Assembly (NCBI GenBank): GCA_036454645.1
Contig: JAZHSQ010000040.1
Location: forward strand, 1 to 18,577
DNA from: Olsenella_K sp036454645
Lineage (GTDB): Bacteria; Actinomycetota; Coriobacteriia; Coriobacteriales; Atopobiaceae
Direction of reading: 5' to 3'
DNA length: 18,577 bases
Part shown: positions 6,665-13,359 of the stretch, piece after piece
How the letters are laid out: every line of letters begins with the position of its first letter
How positions within the stretch are numbered: the first letter of the stretch is position 1
Notes under the pieces: model-generated
Seen by the model: only the letters and a program-made list of their open reading frames with translations
Told to the model about the DNA's origin: nothing
Databases searched by the model: none
Program-made: the position numbers and the translations under genes

Positions 6665-7045
6665 CTAGACGCGGGCGACGCACTTGATCTCGACCAGGCC
6701 GCCGGCCGGGAGCGCGGCCACCTGGAAGGCGGCGCGAGCGGGGTACGGCGCCTCGAAGAACTCAGCGTAGACCTCGTTCATCGCCTTGAAGTCGCCCATG
6801 TCGGCGAGGAGGACCTCGGCCTCGACGACGTCGGCCATGGTCGCGCCGGCGGCCTCGAGGATGTTGCGGACGTTGGTGAGGCTCTGGCGGGTCTGGCTCT
6901 GGACGTCGTCGCCGGCGAGCTTGCCGGTGGCGGGGTCGATGCCCAGCTGCCCGGAGACGTTGATGGTGCCGCCCGAGACGACGCCGGCGGAGTAGGGCCC
7001 GAGCGCCGCGGGGGCCTTGTCGGTCACGATTGCCTTCTTGCTCAT
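6665..7045 (-). CDS. ridA: RidA family reactive imine/enamine deaminase
   Basis: The 126-residue product has the normal length and signature of RidA (YjgF/YER057c/UK114). It shows GPYSAGVVSGGTINVSGQ near the start (Y18), the SLTNVRNILEAAG helix, and the signature YPARAAFQVAALP with active-site R104, then VEIKCVARV (E119). RidA hydrolyses reactive imine/enamine intermediates such as 2-aminoacrylate released by PLP enzymes, working as a cytoplasmic trimer. The ATG at 7045 follows an AGGAGAAG site by about 4 nt. It lies 161 bp after the tRNA-binding-domain gene on the same strand; the gap has a 23-bp tandem repeat and no obvious promoter, so the two may be cotranscribed. Short copies of its 3' end lie just downstream. 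Confidence 0.95.
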   Translation of the reverse strand: MSKKAIVTDKAPAALGPYSAGVVSGGTINVSGQLGIDPATGKLAGDDVQSQTRQSLTNVRNILEAAGATMADVVEAEVLLADMGDFKAMNEVYAEFFEAPYPARAAFQVAALPAGGLVEIKCVARV

Positions 7046-7097
7046 GGTTCTTCTCCTATCTCGCGCTTTCCTGGGCCGCGGGTGGCGCGGCCTCGGC

Positions 7098-7166
7098 TTG
7101 CAGCTTGCGGCGGGCTTGACTTGCAGCTTGAGGCGGACTTGACTTGCAGCTTGCGGCGGCCTTGCA
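7098..7166 (+). repeat. 23-bp tandem repeat, three units
   Basis: TTGCAGCTTG recurs at 7098, 7121 and 7144, an exact 23-bp period, with intervening GCGGCGGGCTTGAC-like sequence. It fills the gap between the tRNA-binding gene and ridA. Confidence 0.8.
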
Positions 7167-7206
7167 CCGCCCTGGGGCCGCGGGTGGCGTGGCCCCAGCT
7201 TCGGGG

Positions 7207-7710
7207 CTAGTACAGCTTGGCGCCGGCGGGGATCGCGTCGTCGAGCATCAGCAGGTGCAGGTGCTCCTCCCCTTCGACCTCGTAGACGGCCGAGAGAAGC
7301 ATACCGCAAGAGTCGATGCCCATCATCTTGCGGGGCGGAATGTTGACGATCGCGACCACGGTCTTGCCGACGAGCTGCTCGGGCTCGTAGTAGGCGTGGA
7401 TGCCCGAGAGGATCGTGCGCTCCGTGCCCGAGCCGTCGTCGAGGGTGAACTGCAGGAGCTTCTTGCTCTTCTTTACCGCGCTGCAGGCAAGGACCTTGCA
7501 CACGCGCATGTCGGACTTCGAGAAGGTGTCGAAGTCGATCTCCGCCGCGAGCGGCTCGATGGTCGGGGCGGGGGCGGCTGCCGGCTCGGCCGGGGCCGCG
7601 GCGGCGGGGGAGGCTGCGGGGTCGGCCGGGGCCGCGGGCTCTATCGGGGCCGCGTGCTCGCTCGCCGGGGCGTCTGCTGCCGACGCGTTCTTCTCCGCTT
7701 CTTCTGCCAT
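7207..7710 (-). CDS. tRNA-binding-domain protein (MetRS beta-subunit/CsaA/Trbp111-like)
   Basis: Of 167 residues, about 1-57 form a disordered Ala/Pro/Glu linker. About 58-167 are an OB-fold tRNA-binding domain: IDFDTFSKSDMRVCKVL, then ILSGIHAYYEPEQLVGKTVV, NIPPRKMMGIDSCGMLLSA and an AIPAGAKLY end. This matches the C-terminal domain of methionyl-tRNA synthetase and the free-standing homologues. Its role is probably binding the tRNA elbow to help MetRS or as a tRNA chaperone. The catalytic MetRS is not in this window. The ATG at 7710 follows a GAGAGGAG site. The linker starts with AEKNASA, encoded by a GAGAAGAACG copy. The domain is intact and I see no disabling change. Confidence 0.9.
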   Translation of the reverse strand: MAEEAEKNASAADAPASEHAAPIEPAAPADPAASPAAAAPAEPAAAPAPTIEPLAAEIDFDTFSKSDMRVCKVLACSAVKKSKKLLQFTLDDGSGTERTILSGIHAYYEPEQLVGKTVVAIVNIPPRKMMGIDSCGMLLSAVYEVEGEEHLHLLMLDDAIPAGAKLY

Positions 7711-7794
7711 GTATGGCTCCTCTCTATCGGGTTCGTCGCCCCATTCTATCGCCGGCGCGCGTCGGGGTGGCGGGCGCCGGGCGGCATACGGCGC

Positions 7795-7838
7795 GCACGG
7801 GACTGGTGCGGGGCTTGCACGGGGCGGGCACGGGACTT
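7795..7838 (+). repeat. 11-bp tandem repeat, four units
   Basis: Consecutive 11-bp units begin GCACGGG, GTGCGGG, GCACGGG, GCACGGG at 7795, 7806, 7817 and 7828. It has the same period and a CACG core like the array at 15167-15254. It sits between the tRNA-binding gene start and the aldo/keto reductase remnant. Confidence 0.7.
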
Positions 7839-7889
7839 GCTCGGCTCGCACGTCCTTCTCCGTTAGGTGACAAGCTATGCGTGCGATGT

Positions 7890-8298
7890 ATGCTCGGCTA
7901 CGGCATCTTCCAGATCGACGACGCGACCACCGAACGCTGCGTCGCCGATGCGCTGGAGGCAGGCTACCGCATGATGACACCGCGCAGGCCTACGGCAACG
8001 AGCGCGGCGTCGGCGCGGGCACGCCGAGGACCTAGTGCGATCCGTGGGCGTATCCGACTTCGACCCGGTGCGACTGGCTGACCTCGCGACCTTCTCCGAC
8101 GAGCCCCGTGATGAACCAGGTTGAGACCCGCGCGTTCTGACAGCAGGGCCCCGCGCACGAGGCCACGAGCGGCCTGGGCGTCCAGCACACGTCGGGGAGC
8201 CGTTCGCGGAAGGGGCCAACAGCTTCTTCAGGAACCCGCTGCTCGCGGAGGTCGGCGAGGCGCATGGCAAGGGCGTGAGGCAGGTGGCGCTACGCGGG
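7890..8298 (+). pseudogene. Decayed aldo/keto reductase (2,5-diketo-D-gluconate reductase type)
   Basis: Recognisable AKR segments appear in family order but in different frames. First comes MLGYGIFQIDD with CVADALEAGYRM, then after a one-base deletion near 7975 DTAQAYGNERGVG. An internal deletion of roughly 80 codons joins AEDLV to RSVGVSDFDPVRLADLATFSDE. After another shift come VMNQVETRAF and a TGA where the family continues with QQ, and finally PFAEGANSFFRNPLLAEVGEAHGKGVRQVALR. Intact members are about 270-280 residues. The Tyr of the YGNE region survives, but much of the barrel is gone, so no active enzyme is possible. GC content is native-like, which suggests local decay rather than a recent import. 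Confidence 0.85.
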
Positions 8299-8330
8299 CG
8301 GCACTGGACCTCGCGGCGACGGCGGGCCTC

Positions 8331-8395
8331 ATGCGACGCCGGGGCGCGTGCGACAGCGGGCCGCATGCGACGCCGGGGCGCGTGCGACAGCGGGC
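8331..8395 (+). repeat. 34-bp direct repeat, two units
   Basis: The 31 bp at 8331-8361 (ATGCGACGCCGGGGCG...) recur exactly at 8365-8395. They follow directly on the aldo/keto reductase remnant. Confidence 0.9.
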
Positions 8396-8585
8396 GGCGG
8401 GTGGAACTGGGTCGCGGCCGGAGGCCGGCCGTGGGCCCCAAACCGGACCAGGCAATGAGAGGCGTTCTCAGCCGTCCTTATCTGCTCCGTGACATCTGAG
8501 CCGTGCCGGCGGAACATGCTGACACGGCTGTTTCTTGCGCAAACTGCCTTTTCCCGACATTTTTTCGAAAATTTGTTCGCATAAC

Positions 8586-8657
8586 GTATTTTGCCCTACC
8601 CTCAAATTCCGTTTAGCGGACAATTTTTTCAAAAATTGTCGTCAAAAGGCAAAATAC
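8586..8657. repeat. Nested inverted repeats in AT-rich DNA
   Basis: Outer 10-bp arms GTATTTTGCC (8586-8595) and GGCAAAATAC (8648-8657) are perfect complements. Inside is a perfect 10-bp hairpin, GACAATTTTT/AAAAATTGTC (8619-8640), with a 2-base centre. A CCGTTTAG site lies between the arms at 8609-8616. Confidence 0.85.
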
Positions 8658-8904
8658 TCCATCTTTTTTCTATTTTGATTTCAGAAGCTGGCAGTGGGGA
8701 CAGCTGGAGGCGGTCGTGTGTGGACGGGCGCGAGCCATTGAGCCGTCCGGCCACCCGCCGTAAACCACACGGACACCGCCCGTTCTAAACGGCACTAATC
8801 TTGGATTATGCTTTACAGAATGCAAGCTTAGGGCCGTTTAGGAGTTCCTAAACGGCCCTAAGCTTGCACTTAAGCACTCAAGACGCAGGGAAAGTGCCGT
8901 TTAG
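8609..8904. promoter_or_regulatory. Five-copy CCGTTTAG array (putative operator or attachment-like region)
   Basis: CCGTTTAG occurs at 8609-8616 (+), 8785-8792 (-), 8834-8841 (+), 8848-8855 (-) and 8897-8904 (+). The second and fifth extend to an inverted pair, TTCTAAACGGCACT and AGTGCCGTTTAGGAA. The middle two form the core of the 48-bp palindrome. No gene on either side obviously needs this region. Confidence 0.55.
8821..8868. repeat. Perfect 48-bp palindrome
   Basis: Two perfect 23-bp arms (8821-8843 and 8846-8868, starting TGCAAGCTTAGGGCC) flank a 2-bp centre GT. Such a long perfect repeat is unlikely by chance. No T run follows on either strand, so a plain terminator is not the best reading. 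Confidence 0.9.
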
Positions 8905-9124
8905 GAAAAGCCCCTCTACCAGCGACGCATTGGACCCGACGACCAACTGGAGCAACACGGCGGACCGGTGCCGTCGGCGGGCCGGTGGCTGGGTTCCGGC
9001 GGACGTAGCCGGTACCGGGGGCCGGACCTGTGACAGGTGCCCGCGGCCACCGGCGGCCGCGGCCCGGGCGGACGCCCACCTGCGGGGCGGCCCGCGCGGC
9101 CCGGGCGGACCGCGGGCCCGGCGC

Positions 9125-10351
9125 CTACCGGCCCGTCGCGCTCTTGGCCTCGGGCACCTCGAGCAGGCCGTTCGAGGGCAGGGGCGACCCCTCCGTCGAG
9201 ACAACCCTCAGCACCTTCGTGTAGCCGTGCCCGGATGTCACCTTGCCGTCCGCCCGGAAGTACCAGGTGAAGTCCCTCCCGCTCTTGTCGCCCTTGCCCC
9301 GGAGCATGCCCCCGACGCGGTGGGTCCCGTCCGCGATGACGCGGTAGTGCATCCTCCCGCTCATGGTAGCGGTGTCGGAGTTGTCCGTGGGCGCGATGCC
9401 GAACAGCGAGCTTCCGCCGTCGACGTCGCGGACGGTGAGGCGCGCCGTCACGGTCCCGTCGTCGGAGACGTCGGTTATCTCGAGCTTGCAGCCGTCGTCC
9501 TCGAGGTCCCTGTTGTCCGGGTCGACGTACTCGCCCAGCAGGTTCTGGAAGGAGACCTTCGCGGCGCTCGTGTCCGCGTCGTCGAACCACCACTGGCAGG
9601 TCCCGAAGGAGTACCTGAGGCCGTAGGTGCCCTCGATCGTCTCGAACCACTGCGCCTCGGGGTCGACGTCCACCCTGCACGTCTGGGCGCCCTCGTCGAA
9701 CGACACGCTCGCGCCGGCGCCGAAGCGCCCGAGCGGGTCCTTCTCTATCCCGGAGACCGCCCTGTACCTGTCGGCGACGACCTGCGCGTCCTTGTACTCC
9801 CAGGAGCCGGGTCCTCCCTCGTAGGTGGCGACCATGCCGCGGCGCAGCTCCACCTGGCCCGTCGAGCACACCGCGGTGAAGCGCGCGGTCAGCGTGGTGC
9901 CCTCCACCTGCTCGGACACGTCCTCGACGCCCTCGAGCCCGAGGTCCCTGACGGTCGTGGTGAGGTAGGGGTCGGCGGCGAGCTGCGCCCCGTCGAGGAC
10001 GGACGCCTTGCAGTCGTCCATGAGCCGGTCTTCGGGGACCTCGAGCTGCGCCTCCTCGGGCGCCGCGGCGACGTCGGCGGAGGCGGCGTCCCCGGACGGG
10101 GCGCCGGCCTGCTGCGCGCCGCCCGCGTCGCCCGAGCAGCCGCCCAGCTGGAGGAGCGCACCCACGCCCGCCATGCCGGCGAGCAGGCCGAGCATCCCGC
10201 GCCGGCTCACGCCGCGTCCGTCCGTGGCCCCATCGCTCGCGCGCCGTCCGTCCGTGCGCCGCGCACCCGCGCCCCGAGGCTCCACGCCCCGAGCCCCCGC
10301 GGCCCGAAGCCCCGCGTCACGAAGCCCCGCGTTCTTCTCCCTTGCGACCAT
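9125..10351 (-). CDS. Probable TAT-exported lipoprotein, unknown function
   Basis: The 408-residue product has an unusual N-region of about 48 residues rich in Ala, Arg and Gly. It is followed by VSRRGMLGLLAGMAG (twin arginines R50-R51), a hydrophobic core and lipobox QLGGC with the expected lipidated Cys at 72. After a Gly/Ala/Asp-rich linker (about 73-100), residues about 105-400 form an extracellular domain with several Trp, Cys and beta-like stretches; I do not recognise it. The long N-region comes from 15-bp tandem units (about 10268-10330) and begins with REKNAGLRDAG, containing a GAGAAGAACG copy. The ATG at 10351 has a GAGGGAGG ribosome site. If the native start were nearer residue 49 the signal peptide would be normal in length. 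It follows the WG-repeat gene on the same strand, so the two may form a secreted pair. Confidence 0.75.
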   Translation of the reverse strand: MVAREKNAGLRDAGLRAAGARGVEPRGAGARRTDGRRASDGATDGRGVSRRGMLGLLAGMAGVGALLQLGGCSGDAGGAQQAGAPSGDAASADVAAAPEEAQLEVPEDRLMDDCKASVLDGAQLAADPYLTTTVRDLGLEGVEDVSEQVEGTTLTARFTAVCSTGQVELRRGMVATYEGGPGSWEYKDAQVVADRYRAVSGIEKDPLGRFGAGASVSFDEGAQTCRVDVDPEAQWFETIEGTYGLRYSFGTCQWWFDDADTSAAKVSFQNLLGEYVDPDNRDLEDDGCKLEITDVSDDGTVTARLTVRDVDGGSSLFGIAPTDNSDTATMSGRMHYRVIADGTHRVGGMLRGKGDKSGRDFTWYFRADGKVTSGHGYTKVLRVVSTEGSPLPSNGLLEVPEAKSATGR

Positions 10352-10439
10352 CTTGGTACCTCCCTCGAATTAGCCTGTCTGACCTGCGCCGCCATGCGCC
10401 GCTGCCCCGCCGGCGCGCCGGAGTGCGGACAGCCGTCCC

Positions 10440-10491
10440 GTCGCGCCGGCACGTCACTGCGCCGGCGTGCGGACCGGCGTGCCGGCGCGAC
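10440..10491. terminator. Large GC-rich inverted repeat between the WG gene and the lipoprotein gene
   Basis: Perfect 14-bp arms (GTCGCGCCGGCACG and complement) at 10440-10453 and 10478-10491 lie 26 bp past the WG gene stop. No T run follows; it may protect or attenuate a shared transcript rather than end it. Confidence 0.4.
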
Positions 10492-10516
10492 GCCCGCCCG
10501 GCGCGACGCCCACGGC

Positions 10517-11872
10517 CTACTCGCCGTCGTAGTCGGAGCCCTGCCAGGACGTCACCCAGCCCCCGGACTTGTCGATCCAGCCCTCTCGGTTGGCGGTCCC
10601 CTTGGCGTCGAGCCACGCCCCGACCGACATGACGAGCGCGAGCCCGTCCGCCGTGAAGGAGGAGAAGCCGCTGGGCACCTTCTTGGAGAGCGTCTCCTCG
10701 GAGAAGCCCTTGAAGCGCGGGGGGATCGCCCAGTCCCCGCTCAGGTCGGCGTAGCCGAAGAGGCCGGTCGCGGGGTCCATCGCGAAGGCGAGCCCGCCGG
10801 AGAAGCCGTTGACCTGCTGGTAGCGCGGGGAGACGGCCCAGCTCCCGTCCGCGTTGAGCAGGCCCCACCAGCCGCCGGACTTCGCCGGGCAGACCCCGTC
10901 GGAGAAGAACCCGGCGTCGGAGATGCCGTCCGCGACCTTGGCGCCCGTCTCGTCGTACACGGCCCCGTCGAAGTAGTAGCGCCCGCCGCGGAGGTCGCGG
11001 CCGAGGTCGTCCGCCCGCGCGGTCCCGCGGTCGATCGCCCCCAGCCTGTTGCCGTCGGCGTCGATGACCTCGCAGGTCGCGCGGTCGAGCCCGCGGCCGT
11101 CCACGAAGGCGATGGGGGCATCGTAGACGTAGGGCGCGGAGGCGTCCTCGGCCGAGCGCAGCGCCCAGGAGCCGTTGGCGTCGATGCAGGCCCACTTGCC
11201 CTCGTCGTTGCCCAGGAACGCGCGCCCGCCGGAGAAGCAGGTCAGGAGCGGCTGCGAACCGGGGGCATACGCGACCTTGAGGTCGTCGATCACGGTGGCG
11301 CCGCGCTCGTCGACGAAGCGCCAGACGTAGTCGCCCCCGGTCGCGAAGCGGCAGGCCGCGAGGCCCTCGCTGAGCTCGTAGGCGTCGGCCAGCCTCCCGA
11401 CCACCACCTCCCCCGCCTTGTTGATGTAGTACCTGCTCCCCATGTCCCCATGGGAGAAGCCGTTGACGGGCAGCAGCCCGGAGTCGAAGACGCCCGGGAC
11501 CCTGCCCAGGAGGTTGCTGTAGTACAGGTTGTCGTAGGGCGAGACGCGGCTTTCCAGCTCGGAGTACAGGAACTGCGGGTCGATGGCCCACTCCCCCTTC
11601 GCGTCAACGAAGCCCCACGAGGCGAGCGCGCAGGCCGCGTAGAGGGTCGCCTGGTCACCGGTCGGGCCCGCGCCCGTCACGTACGTGTCGTCACCGGACG
11701 GCGCGGACGCGGAGGACTGGCCCCCGGACGCCGTGCCCGCGGATGTCTGGCCCCCGGACGCCGACCCCTCGGCGAGGGCGGTTCGCGGGGCGAGCGCCGC
11801 CGCCGCGAGGGACCCTCCCAACGCCGCGCCAGCCTCGAGGAACTCCCACCTTGACATGCCTTTCGCAACCAT
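10517..11872 (-). CDS. Secreted WG-repeat protein
   Basis: The 451-residue product starts MVAKGMSRWEFLEAG and has a signal peptide (about 1-34, ending near TALA). A Gly/Ser/Ala linker follows (about 35-62, from a DNA repeat of TGGCCCCCGGACGCC), then a string of WG-type repeats. Clear ones are SWGFVDAKGEWAIDPQF (85-101), VWRFVDERGATVI (183-195), KWACIDANGSWAL (226-238), GWWGLLNADGSWAVSPRY (334-351), LFGYADLSGDWAIPPRF (371-387) and EGWIDKSGGWV (430-440). WG repeats form beta-structures in surface proteins; no enzymatic residues are visible. The chosen ATG (11872) has GGAGGGGG upstream; a further upstream start would add 14 residues without a better site. It is likely exported and may act with the lipoprotein downstream. 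Confidence 0.8.
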   Translation of the reverse strand: MVAKGMSRWEFLEAGAALGGSLAAAALAPRTALAEGSASGGQTSAGTASGGQSSASAPSGDDTYVTGAGPTGDQATLYAACALASWGFVDAKGEWAIDPQFLYSELESRVSPYDNLYYSNLLGRVPGVFDSGLLPVNGFSHGDMGSRYYINKAGEVVVGRLADAYELSEGLAACRFATGGDYVWRFVDERGATVIDDLKVAYAPGSQPLLTCFSGGRAFLGNDEGKWACIDANGSWALRSAEDASAPYVYDAPIAFVDGRGLDRATCEVIDADGNRLGAIDRGTARADDLGRDLRGGRYYFDGAVYDETGAKVADGISDAGFFSDGVCPAKSGGWWGLLNADGSWAVSPRYQQVNGFSGGLAFAMDPATGLFGYADLSGDWAIPPRFKGFSEETLSKKVPSGFSSFTADGLALVMSVGAWLDAKGTANREGWIDKSGGWVTSWQGSDYDGE

Positions 11873-12097
11873 CGCTTCCCCCTCCGTCCGTGCCGCATTC
11901 GCGCGACGCCGCACGTCGCGCCCGTCGCTTGACCCAAGATACCGGGCGCGCCGGGGAAATCGTTGCGCAACAATATGGGAGAAGGACCACCCGTCCTGAG
12001 CGTAGCAGGCGGGAGGGGCGCGCTGCCGGCTGGGGGCGCGCCGACGGGGGGCGGCGGCGTGGGCGCACGTCAGCGGCGGAGGCGCAGCACCTACGGC
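11873..12097. other. Divergent intergenic region (WG gene and fic)
   Basis: No gene is supported. A near-perfect 16-bp palindrome, ATCGTTGCGCAACAAT (11959-11974, core GTTGCGCAAC), sits about 90 bp upstream of the WG gene start and could be an operator. On the minus strand TATCTT at about 11943-11938 is a possible -10, but no good -35 is seen. Confidence 0.35.
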
Positions 12098-12156
12098 TTT
12101 ACCGCCATCTTTACCGCCAGCTTTACCGCCAATGGCGGTATAATCCTGGCGGTAAA
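12098..12156. promoter_or_regulatory. Five-copy TGGCGGTAAA operator array over the fic promoter
   Basis: TTTACCGCCA occurs three times at exactly 12-bp spacing (12098, 12110, 12122). The inverse, TGGCGGTAWA, follows at 12133-12142 and 12147-12156. Copies 3 and 4 form a palindrome around one base (12131-12133 region). Copy 4 overlaps the -10 and copy 5 covers the predicted start, so a bound protein would repress. Confidence 0.85.
12139..12144 (+). promoter_or_regulatory. fic promoter -10 box
   Basis: A consensus TATAAT lies inside the operator array, followed by ribosome site AAGGAGG (12156-12162) and ATG at 12167. No good -35 lies 16-18 bp upstream, so the promoter may be weak or need help. 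Confidence 0.7.
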
Positions 12157-12166
12157 AGGAGGCTGG

Positions 12167-13107
12167 ATGCCCTACGAGCCGCCGTTTGAGCGCAACGACA
12201 GGATCGATGCTCCTGCATGGAGATTACGGAACTCGTAGGCTCCCACTCTCCGCAGGCTCCGCTCGCGAAGAGCCCCACGCTCCATCGGGAGCTCCGGATA
12301 TAGACCGTCCACTCCTCCCTTCTCATCAAGGGAAACGAATTCGATGGTCAGAGGGTGACCGCCGTTCTAGACAGGAGGCACGTCCTCGGTGACAGCCACG
12401 ACATCCTCGAGGTAAAGAACGCCAAGCGCGCGTACGACCTGATACCGACCCTCGACCCCCTCTCGTTGGACGACTTACTTCTCGTCCTCCGCACGATGAT
12501 GGAGGGACTCGTACCCGAGGCGGGACGGTTCCGCACGCGCAACGTGGGAGTGTTCGACGGCGAGAGCGTCATTCACACAGGCACGCCGGCGAAGTACGTG
12601 CCGCAAGTGATGGGGGACATCTTCGACTGGTTGGCCTCAACGGGCATGCATCCCCTGCTGGCTTCCTACGTGATCCATTTCGAGTTCGTGTTCTTTCATC
12701 CCTTCTCCGACGGGAACGGGAGGACCGGCAGGCTCTGGCACACACTCCCGCTCTCCAGCTGGAAACCCGTGCTCGCCTGGCTGCCAGTCGAAAGCACCAT
12801 CAGGAGCCGGCAGGCGGACTACTACGCAGCCCTCGCGCAGTCCGACGCCGCAGGGTCAAGCAAGGCGTTCGTCGAGTTCATGCTCGCATGCACTCGGGAC
12901 GCCATGCTCCCGTTCGTCGGGACGGAGGGCAGGACGGACGCCGCGGCGGCCGCCGCACTCGACTTCTTCAGAAGAAACCCCTGCGGCACCATCTCGTCGC
13001 TCGCCCAGAAGATGGGTTGCTCTAGGAGAAGCGCAGAGCGCCTGGTGAGCAAACTGAAGGCCAGCGGCAAGCTGGAGAGGCACGGCAGCGCCAGGGCTGG
13101 CATGTGA
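12167..13107 (+). pseudogene. Fic family protein with winged-helix C-terminus, N-terminal part broken
   Basis: The ATG at 12167 with AAGGAGG upstream opens MPYEPPFERNDRID, the normal start of a class II Fic protein. A one-base deletion near 12211-12213 shifts the frame. The following EITELVG and SPTLHRELRI segments are in a second frame that ends in TAG at 12301. The same frame continues through TVHSSLLIKGNEFDG into an open stretch to 13107 (250 codons from a GTG at 12355). That stretch has a perfect Fic motif HPFSDGNGRTGR and a C-terminal helix-turn-helix (ISSLAQKMGCSRRSAERLVSKL). The inhibitory motif (S/T)xxxE(G/N) reads SLLIKG, so the inhibitory Glu is Lys. Fic proteins typically AMPylate targets. 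The remaining frame might still yield a fragment with core and HTH; a sequencing error could explain one lesion but hardly both. Confidence 0.8.
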
Positions 13108-13301
13108 ATCGTGCATGAGTGACATCGGGTTGGGACGACTGCGCCAAGAAACAAGACTGGCACCATGGCTCTTAGGGCAGCTTTACCGACATTACGAGAT
13201 TAGCGACCAACCCCAAATCAGACTGTGATGTGCTATGCCCACCTTGCTACTTGAGCACCATGCTGCCATCAGGGATTCAAGGCATTGTACGTTAACAACA
13301 A

Positions 13302-13335
13302 GCGGCACGAATACCTACAGTGGCATTCGTGCCGC
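13302..13335. terminator. Bidirectional terminator between fic and the FIVAR-like gene
   Basis: An 11-bp stem GCGGCACGAAT/ATTCGTGCCGC has a 12-base loop. On the minus strand it is followed by TTGTTGTT, serving the 13360-14214 gene. On the plus strand CAAAACTTTTAT follows, which may serve fic. Nothing else is seen in 13108-13359. Confidence 0.75.
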
Positions 13336-13359
13336 CAAAACTTTTATCTCTCGAAGAGA

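Larger units (their letters stand above)
8396..9124. other. Gene-free region: AT-rich palindromic tract, then GC-rich tract
   Basis: No gene is supported. About 8510-8910 is strikingly AT-rich for this genome, with nested inverted repeats (8586-8657) and five CCGTTTAG sites with a 48-bp palindrome (8609-8904). About 8910-9124 is GC-rich with many short palindromes and a twice-repeated GCGGCCCGGGCGGA (about 9062 and 9100), next to the end of the lipoprotein gene. Confidence 0.7.

Noticed and set aside
8864..11854. 996-codon plus-strand open frame opposite the lipoprotein and WG genes
   Set aside because: It spans two minus-strand genes with signal peptides, ribosome sites and repeats. Its own translation is a low-complexity Arg/Gly/Val/Ala shadow and starts inside the palindromic tract.
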